DNA of 64,000 nucleotides, taken from Tepidiformaceae bacterium. GTDB taxonomy: Bacteria > Chloroflexota > Dehalococcoidia > Tepidiformales > Tepidiformaceae. Each line of letters begins with the position of its first letter. Position 1 is the first letter of the stretch. The stretch lies in NCBI GenBank assembly GCA_958295975.1, contig OY282446.1, positions 1,589,289 to 1,653,288 on the forward strand, given 5' to 3'. Below the pieces are notes generated by a model. It ran no database searches. It was given only the letters and a program-made list of their open reading frames with translations, and was not told the DNA's origin. The position numbers and the translations under genes were made by a program. Below, piece after piece: positions 17,228 through 26,649 of the stretch.

Positions 17228-17644
17228 CTAGCGCCGCGCGCCGTTGCGGAGGCGGGAGGGCGGGGGCTCGGTGAACGTCTCGCCGCGCGCCAGGGCGGCT
17301 TCGCGGCGCTGGTTCCACTCCTCCCACTCGCGGTCCGCCTCGACGCGTCCTTCGGCGCGTCCCTCGGCGCGTCCCTCGGCGCGCCGGACCTCGCGCGTGC
17401 GCTCCAGTTTCTCTTCGAGCCAGCCGGCGATCACCATGATCCACCTCACGATCTCCGTCAGGAGGGCCGCGCCCACGACGGCCACGGCGGCCAGCGGGGC
17501 GAGGTCTCCCCACATGGAGAGTACCTGATCGAGCCAGCCTTCGGTACCCGCGCGCGGCCCGCGCCAGACGACCATGCCCGCCGCGACGGCGAACAGCAGC
17601 CCGAAGATGACGAGGAAAATCCTGCGGTTGCGCGGCTCGGGCAT
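17228..17644 (-). CDS. Two-helix membrane protein with AEGR repeats
   Basis: This 138-residue protein has two predicted membrane helices (about 9-27 and about 48-72), then a charged cytoplasmic tail that contains the tetrapeptide AEGR three times in direct succession, encoded by 12-bp direct repeats. The tail ends in a Trp/Arg/Glu-rich segment. It starts 7 bp after the VOC-protein stop, so the two are translated together. No family was recognised; the function is unknown. Confidence 0.75.
   Translation of the reverse strand: MPEPRNRRIFLVIFGLLFAVAAGMVVWRGPRAGTEGWLDQVLSMWGDLAPLAAVAVVGAALLTEIVRWIMVIAGWLEEKLERTREVRRAEGRAEGRAEGRVEADREWEEWNQRREAALARGETFTEPPPSRLRNGARR
17345..17380. repeat. Three tandem 12-bp units
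   Basis: Three direct copies of a 12-bp unit (gcgtccctcggc on the plus strand; the first copy has one mismatch) lie inside the membrane-protein gene and encode its AEGR repeats. In-frame tandem units like this can change copy number by slippage. Confidence 0.85.
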
Positions 17645-17651
17645 GGGCGCG

Positions 17652-18041
17652 CTAGCCCGCGTCCTCGTGCAGGGCGATGAGGTTGCCGCAGGTGTCCTCC
17701 AGCACGGCCTGGAAGCCCCATTCCGAGCGCGTCGGCGGGCTGCGGAAGACGACGCCCAGCGCCTCCAGCCGCTCGTGCTCGCGCGCCAGGTCGTCCACGA
17801 AGAAGAGGGCGGCGGGGAGGCCGTCGGCGTACAGCGCCGCCTGCCAGACGCGCGAGGGCGCATGGGCGTTGGGCTCCAGCAGCAGCTCCACGCCGTCCGC
17901 GTCGCCCGGGGCCGTCAGCGTGATCGCGCGGAATTCGCCCGCGGGGTCGTCGCGCTTCAACTCGAAGCCCAGCGTCTCCGTGTAGAAGGCGAGCGCGCGC
18001 GCCTGGTCGTTCACCATCACGCTCGTGAGTCCGATGCGCAT
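17652..18041 (-). CDS. VOC (glyoxalase/bleomycin-resistance fold) family protein
   Basis: This 129-residue protein has the vicinal-oxygen-chelate fold pattern: SVMVNDQARALAFYTETLGF at the N-terminus, LFFVDDL in the middle and GFQAVLEDTCGNLIAL at the end. Metal ligands and substrate are not obvious; members include glyoxalases, dioxygenases and drug-binding proteins. An AGGAGG precedes the ATG. A TAGACT on the minus strand at 18078-18083 is a possible -10. It heads a two-gene unit with the downstream membrane protein and is divergent from the HIT gene. Confidence 0.88.
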   Translation of the reverse strand: MRIGLTSVMVNDQARALAFYTETLGFELKRDDPAGEFRAITLTAPGDADGVELLLEPNAHAPSRVWQAALYADGLPAALFFVDDLAREHERLEALGVVFRSPPTRSEWGFQAVLEDTCGNLIALHEDAG

Positions 18042-18115
18042 GGCCAGTCCTCCTTCTGCCAGATCCGTTGCCGTCGCAGTCTACCCCGCCGCTTGCGGCG
18101 CGCGCGCATCCCCGC

Positions 18116-18121
18116 CACAAT
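18116..18121 (+). promoter_or_regulatory. -10 element placed for leaderless HIT transcript
   Basis: CACAAT is followed by exactly six bases and the GTG at 18128. No ribosome-binding site is visible, consistent with a leaderless message. Confidence 0.5.
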
Positions 18122-18127
18122 CCGCGC

Positions 18128-18469
18128 GTGTCCGGCTGTCTCTTCTGCGGCATGGCCTCGGGCGATGTGCCCGCCGAGCGCATCGCCGCCAACGAGCGTG
18201 CCTTCGCCATCCGCGACATCAACCCGCGCGCGCCCGTGCACGCGCTCATCATCCCCACCATCCACATCGCCGACGCGCGCGAGATCGAGGCCGAACACGC
18301 GGCCACGCTGGCGGCCATGTTCGCCCTCGCCGGCGAGACGGCCCGCCGCGAGGGCGTGCTGGAGTCGGGCTACCGTCTGGCCTTCAACGTGGGCGACGAC
18401 GCGGGCATGACCGTCTCCCACCTGCACCTGCACCTGATCGGCGGACGCCTGCTCGGCCCGGAAGGGTGA
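18128..18469 (+). CDS. HIT family nucleotide hydrolase
   Basis: This 113-residue protein carries the histidine-triad motif SHLHLHLIGGR near the C-terminus and the GCLFCGMASGDVPAERI N-terminus typical of HinT-type proteins with a CxxC pair. HIT proteins hydrolyse or transfer nucleotides from phosphoramidate, dinucleoside polyphosphate or related substrates. GTG 18128 is chosen over upstream alternatives because the conserved SGCLFC begins immediately after it and a -10 hexamer precedes it at leaderless spacing. The stop overlaps the GTG of the YqeK-like gene. Confidence 0.9.
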   Translation: MSGCLFCGMASGDVPAERIAANERAFAIRDINPRAPVHALIIPTIHIADAREIEAEHAATLAAMFALAGETARREGVLESGYRLAFNVGDDAGMTVSHLHLHLIGGRLLGPEG

Positions 18470-19128
18470 TCGCCGGCCAGATCGCCGCCGTCCGCGCGGC
18501 CATGCTGGAGCGACCGGCGGGGCTCGTGCGCCACGCCGAGCGCGTGCTCGCCGAGGCCGCGCCCCTCGCCCGCGCGTGGCAGGCCGACGAGGCGCGCGTG
18601 GAACTGGCCGTCTGGGGGCACGACCTCTTCCGCGCCGAGCCCGCGGAGGCGCAGCTGCGGCTGGCGCGCGAGACGGGCGTGGCCATCGACGCCGACGCCG
18701 CGGCCTTCCCCATCCTGCTCCACGGCCCCGTCGCCGCCGCCGTCCTGCGTGAACGCTTCGGCGTGACGGACGAGGAGGCGCTGGCGGCGGTGCGCGACCA
18801 CACGGCGGGGCTCGACCGCATGAGCCTGATCGCCCGGATCCTGCTCATCGCCGACAAGATCGAGGCGAACAAGCGCCGCCGCGCGCCCGCGCTGGCGGCC
18901 ATGCGGGAGCTGGCCCGCCGCGACCTGGACACGGCCATCCTCTGCTGGTCCGACTGGCGCTGGGCGAACGAGGCGCGGGAGCGCTACCGCACGCAGGCGG
19001 CGCACTGGCGCGCGCGCCGGGCATGGGTGGCGGAGCACCACCGCGATCTGGCCATGCCGGAGCGCGTCTCCGCGAGCGCCTTCGCCGCCGCCGCGCGGCG
19101 CGAGGGGCTGGCGCGGCCCCCGGCCTAG
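18466..19128 (+). CDS. HD-domain hydrolase, YqeK-like (Ap4A hydrolase family)
   Basis: This 220-residue HD protein has H23 in RHAERV, the H52-D53 pair in WGHDLF, then LLHGPVAAAVL, DHTAGLDRMS and ADKIEANK, the order seen in YqeK-type symmetrical dinucleoside tetraphosphate hydrolases, which split Ap4A into two ADP. The GTG overlaps the HIT stop (GTGA), indicating coupled translation. Pairing with a HIT protein suggests a shared role in clearing alarmone-like dinucleotides; this is an inference. Unlike many yqeK genes it is not beside nadD or rsfS. Its stop overlaps the convergent LysM gene by 4 bp. Confidence 0.82.
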   Translation: MIAGQIAAVRAAMLERPAGLVRHAERVLAEAAPLARAWQADEARVELAVWGHDLFRAEPAEAQLRLARETGVAIDADAAAFPILLHGPVAAAVLRERFGVTDEEALAAVRDHTAGLDRMSLIARILLIADKIEANKRRRAPALAAMRELARRDLDTAILCWSDWRWANEARERYRTQAAHWRARRAWVAEHHRDLAMPERVSASAFAAAARREGLARPPA

Positions 19129-19970
19129 GGGATGACCAGCTCCTGCCCGGGCTGGATCGTGAGGCAGTCGTCCTCGGTCAGCTCGTTCGCCGCGAGGAAC
19201 TCATCCAGCGTCACGTCGTTGGCCGCCGCGATTCCGCCGCAGGTATCGCCCGGCACGACCACGTGGACGCTGGCGGTCGGGGTCGGCGTGGCCGTGGGCG
19301 TGGGCGCCGGGGTCGGCGTGGCCGTGGGCGTGGGGGGCTGCGTGGCCGCCGCCGTGGCGGGCGTGGTCGCCGCCGCCGTGGGCGTGGCCGCCGCCACCGT
19401 GGGCGTGGGCGTGAGCGCCGCCGGGACCGTGTCGCCATCGTCGCTCAGCTGGCGGTTGACGACGAAGGCGATGGCCACCACCACGATGGCCAGCGCGAAG
19501 AGCGAGATGGTGGCCACGCGCATGCTCAGCTCGCCGTCCCGCAGGGGCTGGCGCAGGCCCCGCGGCAGCCAGCGCGTGCCGGGCGTGGCGAAGGGCGTGC
19601 GCGGACGCGACGGCGGCTGCGCGCCCCCCGCCGTTCCCGCCGTCGCCGCGGGCGGCGTGGACGCGGGCTCGCTCGCGGACGCGGCGGCGGCGCTGGCGGC
19701 GGCCGCCGCCGCGGCGCTCCCGGCCGGGGCCGCGGACGACTGCGTCGTCGCCTCCACGCCCTCGCCCCGGTAGACGGGGCAGGAGGGATGCTCCGCCGTC
19801 AGGCAGTAGCGTTCCTGGTGCTGCGTGGCGATGCGCGTGGCGTTGGGGAGACGGTAGCAGCGGTGCGCGTCCGTCGCGTAGGTGGCGTGCAGGTCGCCGT
19901 CGTCGACGAGACCGAGGTAGCTGCAGGCGCTTGCGCCCTCTCCGGTTTCCGGTTCAGCAGGAAGGCTCAC
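19125..19970 (-). CDS. Cys-rich domain / transmembrane / LysM protein
   Basis: This is a 281-residue single-span protein. An N-terminal domain has ordered cysteines (C16, C38, C56, C64) and conserved His residues (YATDAHRCYRLP, HQERYCLTAEHPSCPVY). An Ala/Pro-rich stretch follows, then a membrane helix at 152-172, an extracellular Thr/Pro/Ala linker (187-232) and one LysM domain (235-281, VHVVVPGDTCGGIAA to QPGQELVIP). LysM binds peptidoglycan-type sugars, so the Cys domain probably faces the cytoplasm. I choose GTG 19970, which has CGGAG five bases upstream; an in-frame ATG at 20012 would add 14 residues. The function is unknown. Confidence 0.85.
   Translation of the reverse strand: MSLPAEPETGEGASACSYLGLVDDGDLHATYATDAHRCYRLPNATRIATQHQERYCLTAEHPSCPVYRGEGVEATTQSSAAPAGSAAAAAAASAAAASASEPASTPPAATAGTAGGAQPPSRPRTPFATPGTRWLPRGLRQPLRDGELSMRVATISLFALAIVVVAIAFVVNRQLSDDGDTVPAALTPTPTVAAATPTAAATTPATAAATQPPTPTATPTPAPTPTATPTPTASVHVVVPGDTCGGIAAANDVTLDEFLAANELTEDDCLTIQPGQELVIP
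19279..19334. repeat. Two direct 26-bp copies, 30-bp period
   Basis: The same 26-bp sequence occurs at 19279-19304 and 19309-19334, inside the Thr/Pro linker of the LysM protein. It probably reflects repeat expansion of the linker. Confidence 0.8.
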
Positions 19971-20051
19971 GGCGTCTCCGATCCTGCGAGGCCCGCCGCC
20001 ACGCGGCCCCATACTCGCAGAATCGCCCCGCGCTGGCAATGCCCCCGCCGC

Positions 20052-20642
20052 TCAGGATGCCGCATCCATGCGGTAGACCGTGTGCCGCGCCCGCTTCCGC
20101 ACCCGCCGCAGGGGCAGCGACTCCCGCGCGGCGGCGCGCGCCAGCTGCTGGTTGAGGCCGCTCACGACCACGAACCAGCAGGCCCCGCCCGGCGCCAGCC
20201 GCTCCCGCGGCGCGCGCAGGAACTCCGCCACGATGGCCTCCGCGCCGATTTTGGCGGGCACGTTCGCGGCGATCAGGTCCCAGCTCCCGGCGGGCGCGCC
20301 CTCCATGCCCACCGCACCCGTGACCTCGACGTTGGCCGCGCCGTTGCGGGCCGCGTTCCGGCGCGCGTAGCGCACGGCCAGCAGGTCGCGGTCGGCCAGC
20401 GTCACGCGCGCCTCCGGGAAGCGCCGCGCCAGCGCGATGCCGATCGCGCCGTAGCCGCAGCCCAGGTCCAGCGCCCGTTGCGGCGGGCGCGCGGGCGCGA
20501 TGCAGCGCAGCAGCAGCCGCGTGCCCGCGTCCACCTCGTGCGCGGAGAAGAGCGTGTGCGCCGTCTCGAACTCCAGCCGTTCGCCGTCCAGCTCGAGGCC
20601 CACGAGCTTGCGGAAGTACGGATCGGGCGGATCTGCGCTCAC
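20052..20642 (-). CDS. RsmC-like class I methyltransferase
   Basis: This 196-residue protein resembles the catalytic half of RsmC/RlmG-type RNA methyltransferases. It has motif I LDLGCGYGAIGIALA, an acidic residue at the end of the next strand (VTLADRDLLA) and an N-P-P-F-like motif IV that here reads AANVPAKIG. Residue N-P-A-K instead of N-P-P-F is within the variation seen among small-molecule and RNA methyltransferases, so the substrate is open. GTG 20642 is chosen because TACACT ends exactly six bases upstream, giving a leaderless transcript. Confidence 0.85.
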   Translation of the reverse strand: MSADPPDPYFRKLVGLELDGERLEFETAHTLFSAHEVDAGTRLLLRCIAPARPPQRALDLGCGYGAIGIALARRFPEARVTLADRDLLAVRYARRNAARNGAANVEVTGAVGMEGAPAGSWDLIAANVPAKIGAEAIVAEFLRAPRERLAPGGACWFVVVSGLNQQLARAAARESLPLRRVRKRARHTVYRMDAAS

Positions 20643-20648
20643 CGCGCG

Positions 20649-20654
20649 AGTGTA
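20649..20654 (-). promoter_or_regulatory. -10 element placed for leaderless methyltransferase transcript
   Basis: The minus strand reads TACACT, six bases, then the GTG at 20642. No Shine-Dalgarno is seen. Confidence 0.55.
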
Positions 20655-20718
20655 GCCGCCTTGATCGACGGGCGATGGGCGCGCCAGACTCGCGCATCCG
20701 GCGGAACGGGGGTACGCG

Positions 20719-21858
20719 GTGCGCGTGTCGTGGCGGTGGGCGTGGCTGGCGGTCGCCGTGGCCGCGTGCGCCCTCTCCTGCGGCGGCGGTCCGCCCCCCA
20801 TGTTCACCGTGGCCAGGTGGTACGACGACCACGCCGCCGCCATCTCCATCACCTACGACGGTCCCGCCTCCGACGGCTCGCTCGTCTACCTCGACGTGCG
20901 CCTGCCCGCGCGCTCCCGCCTGCTGGCCGACACCCGTCCCCTCGAGGACGTGGCGCTGGGCCTCGGCCTGACCCTCGACTACGAAGTCGTCACGGTGAAG
21001 TTCGACTGGTTCCCCCCACTGGAAGCGTATTTCCTGGAGCGCGTCGTCCCGCGGGGCCTGGGCTACTTCGGGCACGGGCACCTGCACGTCGACCACGACC
21101 GGCTGTCGTACGCCGCCGCCTACCGCTCGTTCCGCCAGCACTTCGAACGGCTGCTGGACTACGGCCTCAAGCCGGTGGCCTACGCCTACCCGCGCGGGGC
21201 GGGCCGCGAGGCGGAGACGCAGCGGGCGCTGGCCGACGCCGGGTTCCTCTCCGGCCACTTCGCCGACAGCCGGGAGTCGGGGCACTACATCGTCCCTGAC
21301 GGGCGCATGGCCCCGGACAACTGGTTCGCCCTGCCCCGCCTGCACATGGAGAGCCATGATTTCCAGCAGTGCGGCGCCTGCATCAACGACACCGACGAGC
21401 TCATCCCCATTCTCGACGCGGCCCTGCGGAAGGGCGCGTGGATCGTGCCCGTCTATCACAACGTGGGCGTGTACGACCGCTACGGCTTCTACGACCGCGA
21501 GACCTTCGAGGCGGACATGCGCGCCATCGCCGCCCGCGACTTCTGGGTCGCCTCCATGAACGCCGTCGTCCTCTACATCCGCGAGCGCGAGCGGGCGGTG
21601 GTCACGGTCGAGCCCATCGGGCCGGACGCCGCCGCGCCCGACCGCCTGCGCGTCACCCTCTCCGACGGGCTCGACAACGAGCGCTTCGACCAGCCCCTGA
21701 CGCTGCGCTTCCGCCCGCCGCCGTCGTGGCTGGGCCGCTCCGTCTCCGTGCTGCGGGATGGCCGCGTGGTGGCCGAGCTGGCGCTGGACGCCGAGACCGT
21801 CACGGTCTCCCTCCCGCCCGACGAGCGCCCCTGGATTTTCCAGCCGCGCGCCGAGTGA
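20719..21858 (+). CDS. Polysaccharide deacetylase-like lipoprotein
   Basis: This 379-residue protein has a lipoprotein signal with lipobox V14-A-A-C17. Its NodB-like fold segments are ISITYDGP (D47), GHGHLHVDH and KPVAYAYPRGAG, where classic deacetylases have TFDDG, SHTxxH and FAYPYG. The C-terminal 90 residues form a beta-rich add-on domain. It would act outside the membrane on a glycan, but the first metal-ligand Asp pair is reduced to a single Asp and the His motif is changed, so activity is uncertain. The GTG start has GGGGG upstream. It is a single gene, and the ribosomal super-operon promoter lies just downstream. Confidence 0.8.
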   Translation: MRVSWRWAWLAVAVAACALSCGGGPPPMFTVARWYDDHAAAISITYDGPASDGSLVYLDVRLPARSRLLADTRPLEDVALGLGLTLDYEVVTVKFDWFPPLEAYFLERVVPRGLGYFGHGHLHVDHDRLSYAAAYRSFRQHFERLLDYGLKPVAYAYPRGAGREAETQRALADAGFLSGHFADSRESGHYIVPDGRMAPDNWFALPRLHMESHDFQQCGACINDTDELIPILDAALRKGAWIVPVYHNVGVYDRYGFYDRETFEADMRAIAARDFWVASMNAVVLYIRERERAVVTVEPIGPDAAAPDRLRVTLSDGLDNERFDQPLTLRFRPPPSWLGRSVSVLRDGRVVAELALDAETVTVSLPPDERPWIFQPRAE

Positions 21859-21883
21859 CGTTCCGCGGTTCGGGGTTGCGGCG

Positions 21884-21911
21884 TTGATCGTTCGGCGAGT
21901 TGTGCTAGTCT
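21884..21911 (+). promoter_or_regulatory. Candidate promoter of the ribosomal super-operon
   Basis: TTGATC (21884-21889) and TAGTCT (21906-21911) are separated by 16 bp, a plausible housekeeping sigma promoter. Transcription would start near 21918, leaving a leader of about 175 nt before the rpsL GTG. Confidence 0.55.
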
Positions 21912-22093
21912 GCCCGTTCGGCGCTTGGTGACTGGCCGATTCGGCAGGTCGAAAGGCACTGGGCTGAAAACGGTCCCGCGGGGACGCGGGGCGCTGTTCG
22001 GGAACCGGCTTTCCGGCCTGTTTCCATGCCCGGCGCGCGAAAGCGCCGTGAAGCGGGCCGCCGCGAGCGGGCCGGGATTCGGAGCGAACGGCA
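21912..22093 (+). promoter_or_regulatory. Structured 5' leader of rpsL
   Basis: This untranslated stretch holds short perfect inverted repeats: GTCCC-gcg-GGGAC at 21973-21985 and GGCGC-gcgaaa-GCGCC at 22032-22047. Downstream lie two copies of GCGGGCC. It could be a site for autogenous control by an S7- or S12-type ribosomal protein, as in other str operons, but it does not match a family I can name. No ORF of note lies in it. Confidence 0.35.
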
Positions 22094-22513
22094 GTGCCGA
22101 CGATCAACCAGCTGGTGCGCGGGGGCCGCAAGCCCCGCTCGAAGAAGTCGGGCGCGCCCGCGCTGCTCTTCAACTACAACTCCGAGCGCGGGCGGCTTTC
22201 GCGCGTGGCGGGCCGCGGCGCGCCCCAGAAGCGCGGCGTCTGCACGCAGGTGCGCACGCAGACCCCCAAGAAGCCGAACTCCGCCCTGCGCAAGGTGGCG
22301 CGCGTGCGCCTCACCAACGGCATCGAGGTCTCCGCCTACATCCCTGGCGAGGGCCACACCCTGCAGGAGCACTCCGTCGTGCTCGTGCGCGGCGGGCGCG
22401 TGCGCGACCTGCCCGGCGTGCGCTACCACATCGTGCGCGGCGCCGCCGACTCCACCGGCGTCGCCGACCGCCGCCGTGGCCGCAGCAAGTACGGGACGCG
22501 CAGGAACGGGTAG
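22094..22513 (+). CDS. rpsL: Ribosomal protein S12
   Basis: S12 sits at the decoding centre of the 30S subunit. The protein has 139 residues and carries the extra loop of about 15 residues between APALL and PQKRGVC that is typical of Gram-positive-type S12. The conserved [11 protein letters not shown] segment (57-67) keeps the lysines equivalent to E. coli K42/K43. The E. coli K87 position (GGRVKDLPG) is Arg here (R104). GTG 22094 starts the first gene of the super-operon. rpsG follows 5 bp later. Confidence 0.97.
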   Translation: MPTINQLVRGGRKPRSKKSGAPALLFNYNSERGRLSRVAGRGAPQKRGVCTQVRTQTPKKPNSALRKVARVRLTNGIEVSAYIPGEGHTLQEHSVVLVRGGRVRDLPGVRYHIVRGAADSTGVADRRRGRSKYGTRRNG

Positions 22514-22518
22514 CCGCC

Positions 22519-22989
22519 ATGCCGCGTCGCAATCGCCCCGAACGCCGCGTCATCCGCCCCGATCCCCGCTACGGCGATCAGCAGGTGCAGGTGCTCATCA
22601 ACAAGGTCATGACGCGTGGCAAGAAGAGCACCGCCGAGCGCGTCGTCTACGGCGCCTTCGACCGCATGCAGGAGACGACCGGGCGCGATCCCGTCGATAC
22701 CTTCCGCCAGGCCATGCGCAACGCCACGCCCGTGCTGGAGGTCAAGCCCCGTCGCGTGGGCGGCACCACCTACCAGGTGCCCGTCGAAATCCGCCCCGAC
22801 CGGCGCACCGCCCTGGCCATGCGCTGGCTGCTGCAGGGTGCGCGCGGGCGCGGCGGACGCACCATGTCCGAGCGCCTCGCGGGCGAGCTGCTCGACGCCG
22901 CCAACAACGCCGGCTCCGCCATCAAGCGGCGCGACGACACCCACCGCATGGCCGAGGCCAACCGCGCCTTCGTCCACTACCGCTGGTAG
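22519..22989 (+). CDS. rpsG: Ribosomal protein S7
   Basis: S7 nucleates assembly of the 30S head and contacts the E-site tRNA. The 156-residue protein has the usual helical RNA-binding core ([32 protein letters not shown]) and ends [11 protein letters not shown], the family's normal C-terminus. It lies between rpsL and fusA in str-operon order. The ATG at 22519 is the only start that gives the conserved basic N-terminus. Confidence 0.97.
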   Translation: MPRRNRPERRVIRPDPRYGDQQVQVLINKVMTRGKKSTAERVVYGAFDRMQETTGRDPVDTFRQAMRNATPVLEVKPRRVGGTTYQVPVEIRPDRRTALAMRWLLQGARGRGGRTMSERLAGELLDAANNAGSAIKRRDDTHRMAEANRAFVHYRW

Positions 22990-23020
22990 GCGCGCGGAGA
23001 ACGGAAGGCAGGAGCGCAAC

Positions 23021-25105
23021 ATGGCCCGTCCGTTCGAAATCGAGCGCGTGCGCAACATCGGCATCATCGCCCACATCGACGCGGGCAAGACCACCGTCAC
23101 CGAGCGCGTCCTCTACTACACCGGCATCACCTGGAAGATCGGCGAGGTGCACGAGGGCACCGCCACCATGGACTGGATGGAGCAGGAGCGCGAACGCGGC
23201 ATCACCATCACCGCCGCCGCCACCAGCGCCGAGTGGAACGGCCACCTCGTCAACATCATCGACACGCCCGGCCACGTCGACTTCACCGCCGAGGTCGAGC
23301 GCGGCCTGCGCGTGCTCGATGGCGGCGTCGTCGTCTTCGATGCCGTGGCGGGCGTCGAACCCCAGTCCGAGACCGTGTGGCGCCAGGCCGACCGCTACGC
23401 CGTCCCCCGCATCTGCTTCGTCAACAAGATGGACCGCGTCGGCGCCGATTTCGTCCGCACCCGCCAGATGATGATCGACCGCCTCGACGCCAACCCCGTG
23501 GCCGTCCAGATCCCCGTGGGCGTCGAGGACCGCTTCCGCGGCGTCATCGACCTCACCGAAATGGTCTGCTGGACCTTCGCCGGCGAGAAGGGCGAGAGCG
23601 CCGTGCGCGGCGAGATTCCCCCCGACATGCACGAGGAGGCCGAGGCCGCCCGCGAGGACCTGATCGAGCGCATCGGCAACGTCGACGACCAGATCGCCAT
23701 CAGCTACCTCGAGGGCCACCACGTGAACGGCCACGAGCTGCGCGCCGCCATCCGCCGCGCCACGCTCGCCAGCCAGGTCACCCCCGTCCTCTGCGGCTCG
23801 GCCCTCAAGAACAAGGGCATGCAGCCCCTGCTCGACGCCGTCATCGACTACCTGCCCGCGCCCGTGGACGTTCCCGCCGTGCGCGGGATCGACGCGGGCG
23901 ACGGCCACGAGGTGGAGCGCGCGGCCCGCGACGGCGAGCCCCTCACCGCCATGGCCTTCAAGATCGTGGCCGACCCCTACGTGGGGCGCCTCGTCTACGT
24001 TCGCGTCTACAGCGGCGTGCTCCGCTCCGGCGGCGCCATCTGGAACAGCGGCAGGGGCTCGCGCGAGCGCGTGGGCCGCCTCCTGCGCATGCACGCCAAC
24101 GACCGCGAGGAAATCGACGCCCTCTACGCGGGCGGCATCGGCGCCGCCGTGGGCCTCAAGCAGACCTTCACCGGCGACACCCTCTGCGATCCCGGCGACC
24201 CCATCCTGCTGGAGGGCATCGCCTTCCCCGAACCGGTCATCAGCGTGGCCCTCGAACCGCGCTCCCGCCCCGACCAGGAGCGCATGGCCGGGGCCCTCAC
24301 GCGCCTCAGCGAGGAGGACCCCACCTTCCACTGGCGCTTCGACGACGAGGCCGGCCAGACCATCATCTCGGGCATGGGCGAGCTCCACCTCGAGGTGATC
24401 GTGGACCGTCTCAGGCGCGAGCACCGCGTGGAGGCCAACGTGGGCCGCCCCCAGGTCAGCTACCGCGAGGCCATCCGCCGCCCCGCCGCCGCCGAGGGGC
24501 GCTTTGTGCGCCAGACCGGCGGGCGCGGCCAGTTCGGCGTCGTCGAGGTCCGCATCGAGCCCGGCGAGGCGGGCGCGGGCTTCGTCTTCGAGAACCGCGT
24601 GGTCGGCGGCGCCGTGCCCACCGAATACGTGGCCGCCGTGCGCGCCGGGGCCGCCCAGGCGCTCGATTCGGGACCGGTCGCGGGCTACCCCGTGCTCGAC
24701 GTGCGCGTGGCCCTCGTCGATGGCGCCTCGCACGCCGTGGACTCCTCCGAGCTGGCCTTCCGGAACGCCGCCACGCTCGGCGTGCGTGAGGCGCTGCGGC
24801 GCGCCGACCCCGTGCTCCTCGAACCGCTCATGCGCATCGAGGTGCGCGTCCCCGAGGACCACTTCGGCGGCGTCATCGGCGACCTCAACGGGCGCCGCGG
24901 CCAGGTGGTCAGCCAGGACGCCCTGGGCCGCCTGCAGGTGGTGACCGCCGCCGTGCCCCTCGCCGAGACCTTCGGCTACTCCACCGACCTGCGCTCCCTC
25001 ACCCAGGGGCGCGCCACCTACAGCATGGAATTCGACCGGTACGCGCCCGTGCCGCACAGTGTCTCCGCCGCCCTCACCGAGCGCGCGGCGGTCGGCGCGA
25101 TCTGA
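23021..25105 (+). CDS. fusA: Translation elongation factor G
   Basis: EF-G is the GTPase that drives translocation of mRNA and tRNAs. The 694-residue protein has G1 AHIDAGKT at 17-24, the RGITI switch I segment, G3 DTPGHVDF and G4 NKMD, followed by domains II-V to the expected full length. GGAG nine bases before the ATG is a good ribosome-binding site. Its codons are strongly C-ending, in sharp contrast with the tuf gene that follows 22 bp downstream. Confidence 0.97.
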   Translation: MARPFEIERVRNIGIIAHIDAGKTTVTERVLYYTGITWKIGEVHEGTATMDWMEQERERGITITAAATSAEWNGHLVNIIDTPGHVDFTAEVERGLRVLDGGVVVFDAVAGVEPQSETVWRQADRYAVPRICFVNKMDRVGADFVRTRQMMIDRLDANPVAVQIPVGVEDRFRGVIDLTEMVCWTFAGEKGESAVRGEIPPDMHEEAEAAREDLIERIGNVDDQIAISYLEGHHVNGHELRAAIRRATLASQVTPVLCGSALKNKGMQPLLDAVIDYLPAPVDVPAVRGIDAGDGHEVERAARDGEPLTAMAFKIVADPYVGRLVYVRVYSGVLRSGGAIWNSGRGSRERVGRLLRMHANDREEIDALYAGGIGAAVGLKQTFTGDTLCDPGDPILLEGIAFPEPVISVALEPRSRPDQERMAGALTRLSEEDPTFHWRFDDEAGQTIISGMGELHLEVIVDRLRREHRVEANVGRPQVSYREAIRRPAAAEGRFVRQTGGRGQFGVVEVRIEPGEAGAGFVFENRVVGGAVPTEYVAAVRAGAAQALDSGPVAGYPVLDVRVALVDGASHAVDSSELAFRNAATLGVREALRRADPVLLEPLMRIEVRVPEDHFGGVIGDLNGRRGQVVSQDALGRLQVVTAAVPLAETFGYSTDLRSLTQGRATYSMEFDRYAPVPHSVSAALTERAAVGAI

Positions 25106-25127
25106 AGGAACGAAAGGGACCGGAACC

Positions 25128-26327
<1,200 letters not shown>

Positions 26328-26338
26328 GAGACGGAACG

Positions 26339-26647
26339 ATGGCGCGCCAGCAGATCCGCATCAAGCTGAAGGCCTACGATCATCGCCTGATCGACGACTC
26401 CGCGCGCCAGATCGTCGAGGCCGCCGAGCGCACGGGCGCCGCCGTGGCGGGCCCCGTGCCGCTCCCCACGGACATCCAGAAGTTCACCGTCATCCGCAGC
26501 CCGCACGTCTTCAAGGACTCGCGTGAACAGTTCGAGATACGCACGCACAAGCGCCTGATCGATATCTTCGATCCGACGTCCAAGACGGTCGATACGCTCA
26601 TGCGGCTGCAGCTGGCGAGCGGCGTCGACATCGAGATCAAACTGTAG
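26339..26647 (+). CDS. rpsJ: Ribosomal protein S10
   Basis: S10 is a 30S head protein that also takes part in transcription antitermination with NusB. The 102-residue protein is normal in length and contains [18 protein letters not shown] and the [19 protein letters not shown]-terminal signature. GGAG precedes the ATG. It begins the S10 part of the operon, joined directly to tuf with an 11 bp gap, and C-ending codon use resumes here. Confidence 0.97.
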   Translation: MARQQIRIKLKAYDHRLIDDSARQIVEAAERTGAAVAGPVPLPTDIQKFTVIRSPHVFKDSREQFEIRTHKRLIDIFDPTSKTVDTLMRLQLASGVDIEIKL

Positions 26648-26649
26648 CC

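Noticed and set aside
17139-17231. Short plus-strand frame (GTG to TAG) that reads like the end of an alpha/beta protein
   Set aside because: Only about 30 codons, no upstream part and no identifiable family; it may be a gene remnant but cannot be supported.
19971-20039. Upstream TTG and ATG starts for the LysM protein
   Set aside because: The added residues are Gly/Arg-rich and unconserved-looking, and the GTG at 19970 has GGAG at good spacing.
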